A stretch of DNA of 7,540 nt from Candidatus Heimdallarchaeota archaeon. GTDB lineage: Archaea; Asgardarchaeota; Heimdallarchaeia; Heimdallarchaeales; Kariarchaeaceae. The position numbers were made by a program, and so were the translations under genes. Each line of letters begins with the position of its first letter. Position 1 is the stretch's first letter. This document shows, in pieces, positions 4,622 to 7,540 of the stretch. Under the pieces are notes generated by a model, which saw only the letters and a program-made list of their open reading frames with translations, searched no databases and was not told the origin of the DNA. Location of the stretch: assembly GCA_027016475.1 (NCBI GenBank), contig JALUTL010000100.1, forward strand, positions 4,492 to 12,031, in the 5' to 3' direction.

Positions 4622-6367
4622 ATGACTCATCATTTAAAAGAAAAGCCATTTTCGTTACCGGTATTTACTGATTCTGGCTCTTTTGTTCATTCTTACATTT
4701 ACCAAATCACGAAGGTTTATCTTTCGAATATCCAATACCAATCCATGGTATGGTTCAGAAGAACTCGGAACTTAAAACGACGCATATTCTCAAAGGACAT
4801 TGGATATGTTCATGTGACATTGGTTGGTGACATCCCCCTTTACAACCCCCAGAAACCATTTATTCAACGAAAAGTGATGCCACAACCTGAATTGACTTTA
4901 CTCGATTTTTATCGGGACACACTGTATTTTTTGGATCAACGCAAAGTCAAGGGATTAATCGTCCATTTGAGTGACTTCTCATTGAGCGGCACGGCCGATT
5001 ACGAATTTCTTAGAGACATTCTTTCCCTATGGATGGCAAAAGGTAGGGAAGTCATTGTATATACCCACCAACTCTCAACTCTCAATTACTTTTTGGCATC
5101 TGTTGCCGATAAAGTATATTTGATACAAGGGGGAATCTTCGGAGTAATTGGCCTGCAATCATCAGTCCAGTTCTACAAACAATTTCTTGAAAACTATGGA
5201 CTCCAGTTCCAAGTGGTTCAAATCAGCCCATATAAGTCAGCAGGAAACTTTCTGTCATACGATGAAATGCCACCTGAACAGGAGGAAATGATCAACTGGC
5301 TTCTTGATTCACTTTATGGAACAATCACCTCTGCAATTGCAGAAGGAAGAGAAAAATCCATAGAAGAGGTTCAAGCTCTTGTTGACAGTTGCCCAATGTC
5401 TGCAAAAAAAGCTTTGGAGAACGGCTGGATCGATGGAATCATTTCTCCTGCCGAATTGCCGCAAATTGTTGGGGACAAGATTACCTCATATGCCCAAGTG
5501 AAAGGGATCCTTCCGATACCCAAACGAAAAAGAGGCAGAATTGCACTTCTTCCTGCATTAGGTGGCATATCTGATGGGAAGGGTGGATCTCCGATTCCCA
5601 TTCCTCAACCCAATAGAAAAGAAATAGCTGATGTTCCATTTGTTCAAGCCATTCGAAGGATAAGAAAACATAGGAAGAAATATGATGCCTGCCTCATGTT
5701 TGTTGATTCGCCTGGAGGCAGCGCTACAGCATCGGAAGCCATTCTCAATGAATTGAAGGAGCTTTCCAAAGAGTTGCCTCTCTACGCTTTTTTCCACAAT
5801 GTTGCTGGGTCTGGGGGGTACTACATTTCCATGGCTTCAAAAGAAATCTATGCTCATCACACTACAATCACAGCATCAATTGGTGTCTTAAATGGCAAGT
5901 TTGTTCGGAAAGAATTTCTAGAGAAACAAAAAATCAAGCCTTACAGCTTCAAACGAGGAAAACATGCTGATATTGCCTCGCCCAATAGACCATGGACTGA
6001 AGAGGAATACAATATTGTTTTTGAACAGATATCAACCATTTATGAGATATTTCTAAACCATGTTCATACTAATCGAAATTTGCCCGTGGAAGAGATAGAC
6101 AAAGTTGCGAAAGGAAAAGTATGGACTGCCCCACAGGCAAAGGAACATCAACTTTTGAATGAAGCAATGCCTTTCCATGATGTTTTGGAAAAAATTGCGG
6201 ATAATGTGGGAACCAGCCCCACATTCGAAATTATAGAGGCCAAAGGAACCGAAATTGCACCATTCAATGATGCTATTGCATTGCTTGAGAATTTTGAAAG
6301 CTATGTATATGGTGTCAACGGAAAGCCTATGATGCTCATGTTTCCACAAATAAAGATCAGTGGCTGA
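4622..6367 (+). CDS. sppA: Signal peptide peptidase SppA-like serine protease, two-domain S49 type
   Basis: A peptidase of family S49 that uses a Ser/Lys dyad to degrade signal peptides and other small membrane-associated peptides. Numbering from ATG 4622 (581 residues): the N-terminal S49 domain contains SPYKSAGNF with the general base Lys205, followed by the usual Asp-Glu-Met (SYDEM); the C-terminal domain has DSPGGS (362-367) and the nucleophile in AGSGGYY at Ser397, then ITASIGVL and the ASP-x4-WTEEE region. These positions closely match Lys209 and Ser409 of the two-domain E. coli protease IV, so both catalytic halves are intact. No N-terminal transmembrane helix is visible, unlike E. coli SppA; the basic WFRRTRNLKRR segment (45-55) might bind membrane. 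The frame is open back to ATG 4496, but codons before about 4580 lie in the GC-rich block. ATG 4577 ends in the edge repeat, 4622 is the first start in native-looking DNA, and 4745 is a shorter option. No start has a ribosome site. The family is certain, the N-terminus is not. Confidence 0.92.
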   Translation: MTHHLKEKPFSLPVFTDSGSFVHSYIYQITKVYLSNIQYQSMVWFRRTRNLKRRIFSKDIGYVHVTLVGDIPLYNPQKPFIQRKVMPQPELTLLDFYRDTLYFLDQRKVKGLIVHLSDFSLSGTADYEFLRDILSLWMAKGREVIVYTHQLSTLNYFLASVADKVYLIQGGIFGVIGLQSSVQFYKQFLENYGLQFQVVQISPYKSAGNFLSYDEMPPEQEEMINWLLDSLYGTITSAIAEGREKSIEEVQALVDSCPMSAKKALENGWIDGIISPAELPQIVGDKITSYAQVKGILPIPKRKRGRIALLPALGGISDGKGGSPIPIPQPNRKEIADVPFVQAIRRIRKHRKKYDACLMFVDSPGGSATASEAILNELKELSKELPLYAFFHNVAGSGGYYISMASKEIYAHHTTITASIGVLNGKFVRKEFLEKQKIKPYSFKRGKHADIASPNRPWTEEEYNIVFEQISTIYEIFLNHVHTNRNLPVEEIDKVAKGKVWTAPQAKEHQLLNEAMPFHDVLEKIADNVGTSPTFEIIEAKGTEIAPFNDAIALLENFESYVYGVNGKPMMLMFPQIKISG

Positions 6368-6376
6368 TTTCCAAAA

Positions 6377-6401
6377 CGATGGTGTTTTGCTCTGTTTTTC
6401 A
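6377..6401 (+). terminator. Possible T-rich termination region after sppA
   Basis: Just after the peptidase stop there are T runs (TTTT and TTTTT) within GGTGTTTTGCTCTGTTTTTC, with no hairpin. Archaeal termination often uses such T tracts, and a new promoter follows, so termination here is plausible. Confidence 0.2.
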
Positions 6402-6425
6402 GTTTGAAATTAGAGTGCCTCTGAG

Positions 6426-6435
6426 TTTATATTTT
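6426..6435 (+). promoter_or_regulatory. TATA box for the moxR-like gene, leaderless spacing
   Basis: TTTATATTTT is centred about 25 nt before the ATG at 6455. In archaea that distance puts the transcription start at or next to the start codon, giving a leaderless mRNA. No Shine-Dalgarno site is present before the ATG, which agrees. This is the best-placed promoter in the window. Confidence 0.5.
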
Positions 6436-6454
6436 TTCTTTATGATACAAACTG

Positions 6455-6814
6455 ATGACGAGGTCTTTATTGGAAATCTCCGTTGACCTCCTCAACAGCA
6501 CCCCAGAACAGGTTGTTGAGAGGTGCAGGGGAAACGAAAAGAAGTTGCTTGAATTCATCACTCACAACATGGATGACATCCGAAGTAAATGGGTAACATC
6601 TTTGGATGGCGCATTAAACCAAGATGAATTCAAGAATAGATATACAAAACTAATGCAACAACTAAAGAAATTATCTCAGATTGACAATTTCAGCACCCTC
6701 CTTCTGAAATCAAGAATGCAGGATGAGGCACCTGAAGCAAAACTTGTGCTAAAGGGTCAATACAAGGAAGCCTTCGAGCTATTGGAGGATGCGGAGGCCT
6801 GTCAATTATTCTGA
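6455..6814 (+). pseudogene. N-terminal part of a MoxR-like AAA+ ATPase, frameshifted
   Basis: This open frame of 119 codons is the front of the gene whose ATP-binding part follows in another frame. The sequence is helical and charged: LLEISVDLLNSTPEQVVERC at 5-24, two further helices to about 100, then GQYKEAFELLEDA just before the break, the kind of segment that commonly precedes Walker A in archaeal MoxR-like ATPases (A-x-x-LL-x-x-A, then the first beta strand). At 6793 the frame runs on into EACQLF and a TGA, while the next frame reads GGLSIILIGPPGTGKT. Adding one base between 6793 and 6794 would join them smoothly as LLEDA-x-GLSIILIGPP. The Walker A motif would then start near residue 120, so the gene had a longer N-terminal extension than a typical MoxR, where it lies nearer residue 40-50. 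Start at ATG 6455 is supported by the TATA box 25 nt upstream. Whether the break is a real mutation or a sequencing error cannot be told here. Confidence 0.7.
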
Positions 6815-7020
6815 TTGGACCTCCCGGAACAGGGAAAACGATGTTGGCCAGAAGCTTTGCATCATCGAGAGAAAAGCCCTTTGAATGGATGACAATGGAC
6901 GAATCAACGAAACCTGTCCATTTGATAGGGTCATTTGATCCCTCCGAGACATTCAAGCGTGGATTTGCCGCGGACGCGTTGGCATTTCGATCCTCAATAT
7001 TACTGGGAATGGAAATTTAA
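6793..7020 (+). pseudogene. ATP-binding part of the MoxR-like AAA+ ATPase, truncated before Walker B
   Basis: The frame at 6793 gives GLSIILIGPPGTGKTMLARS, a clear Walker A with its beta strand, then FEWMTMDESTKPVHLIGSFD and PSETFKRGFAADA. The H/D-L-I-G segment followed by a basic-Gly-Phe turn is the usual MoxR/AAA_5 order. In that family an F-x-P-G-P segment and Walker B (L-F-I-D-E-x-N-R) should come next within about 25 residues; instead the frame continues LAFRSSILLGMEI and stops at 7018-7020. Real MoxR sequence therefore ends near 6977, beside a short GC-rich patch (6967-6978). Such ATPases remodel protein complexes and often sit beside vWA or DUF58 genes; none is left here. As it stands the product could bind but not hydrolyse ATP, so I consider the gene dead or misassembled. 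Confidence 0.75.
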
Positions 7021-7540
7021 CGGCAGTCATGTTTGAGGATGAAGATGAAACAGTTCCAAACATGCCCGTCTTTGAAAAATATGATTCATTGAAGAAACTG
7101 ATGGTGATAGGGCCTACGATAATTTCAACTTTTACAAAACACCATTACAGGTGTATGAGCGGAAAAATGATAGTGCAAAGATGTATATGGTCACTTTTCC
7201 TTCAACCTTGATCAACGAAACAGTTCAGGAGCAAGGCAATTTTAACTTTACACTCTTTGGCTTTACAAATTTTGGTCCAACCACAATATATTCCAACTCC
7301 ACATTAAATATTAAGCCGCATGCTGACCAAGACCGCAACCAAACATTGGTTGCCCTTTACGCAAGCAAAAAATTGAACGTCACCTTTACACCGATTTTGT
7401 ATGGATATCTCGCAATAGATGCAGGTGAAAAAATCATAATCGTATCTTCTTCTTCACGTTCTTCAATTTCCTTATCTCTCAGTTTTCTGTTTGCATTACC
7501 CGTTTTGACTTTCTTGTTAAAAAAGAAGAACACGTTGGCA
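6978..7540 (+). pseudogene. C-terminal part of an N-glycosylated surface protein with membrane anchor; frameshifted and partial
   Basis: From about 6978 one frame reads VGISILNITGNGNLTAV and on to PVFEKYDS at 7088; a second frame, open from 7085 to the right edge, continues IEETDGDRAYDNFNFYKTP. One missing A in TCATTGAAG (near 7088-7089) would join them as KYDSIEETDGD. The combined product is rich in beta-type sequence and has eight N-x-S/T sequons (NIT, NLT, NDS, NET, NFT, NST, NQT, NVT), a mark of archaeal exported glycoproteins. It ends in a Ser-rich linker (about 7445-7465), a hydrophobic helix SLSFLFALPVLTFLL (about 7475-7519) and KKK, the classic C-terminal anchor with a positive cytoplasmic tail; the stop is not in the window but should be close. 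There is no N-terminus: the frame emerges from the moxR fragment with no start or signal peptide. ATG 7029 is internal and not a believable start. No domain family is recognisable. Confidence 0.65.

Noticed and set aside
4273..4625. Two plus-strand frames across the GC-rich block (69 and 111 codons)
   Set aside because: Their Gln/Asp/His-rich or Ser/Thr-rich make-up is what a hydrophobic minus-strand gene gives in antisense; no motif supports them.
5210..5232. GGTTCAAATCAGCCC, resembling a tRNA T-loop
   Set aside because: It lies inside the catalytic Lys region of the peptidase and no acceptor stem or anticodon arm fits around it.
7029..7211. Separate 60-codon gene starting at ATG 7029
   Set aside because: Its first 20 residues are part of the surface-protein frame that begins further upstream, and the rest is read out of frame after the break near 7088.
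1..7540. CRISPR array, insertion sequence or toxin-antitoxin system
   Set aside because: No regularly spaced repeats, transposase or terminal inverted repeats were seen, and the nucleotidyltransferase has no small partner gene on its strand.

Overview
The window looks like chromosomal DNA of an AT-rich archaeon. The reasons are an EF-2-type (not EF-G-type) elongation GTPase, A/T-rich boxes placed like archaeal TATA elements (one about 25 nt before an ATG, as in leaderless genes), and a surface protein fragment dense in N-x-S/T sequons with a C-terminal membrane anchor. An Asgard-type lineage is my guess, because EF-2 paralogues without diphthamide are known there; nothing in the window proves it.

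Layout, left to right. (1) 1-373, minus strand: N-terminal 124 residues of an unrecognised protein with a CxxC pair, running off the left edge. (2) 423-2387, minus: an EF-2-like translational GTPase that is shorter than canonical archaeal EF-2 and lacks the diphthamide histidine. (3) 2576-3403, plus: a nucleotidyltransferase-fold protein. (4) 3404-3970, minus: a RimJ/RimL-type GNAT acetyltransferase whose stop codon abuts that of gene 3 with no base between. (5) 3971-4621: no intact gene. It holds an AT-rich stretch and then a sharply bounded block of about 62% GC (roughly 4261-4581, flanks 32-35%) carrying a hydrophobic minus-strand frame that may be a truncated transporter gene. (6) about 4622-6367, plus: a two-domain S49 peptidase (SppA/protease IV type) with an intact Lys/Ser dyad; the longest open frame begins inside the GC-rich block, so its apparent N-terminus is suspect. 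(7) 6455-about 6977, plus: the 5' part of a MoxR-like AAA+ ATPase, broken by one missing base before the Walker A motif and cut off before Walker B. (8) about 6978-7540, plus: the 3' part of a glycosylated, C-terminally anchored surface protein, also broken by what looks like one missing base, running to the right edge.

The left half is compact and intact. The right half shows decay or assembly damage: a foreign-looking GC-rich block, two single-base frameshifts and an abrupt moxR/surface-protein junction. I see no clear multi-gene system. The points most worth following are the diphthamide-less EF-2 paralogue and the GC-rich block, which is either a recent acquisition or a chimeric join.
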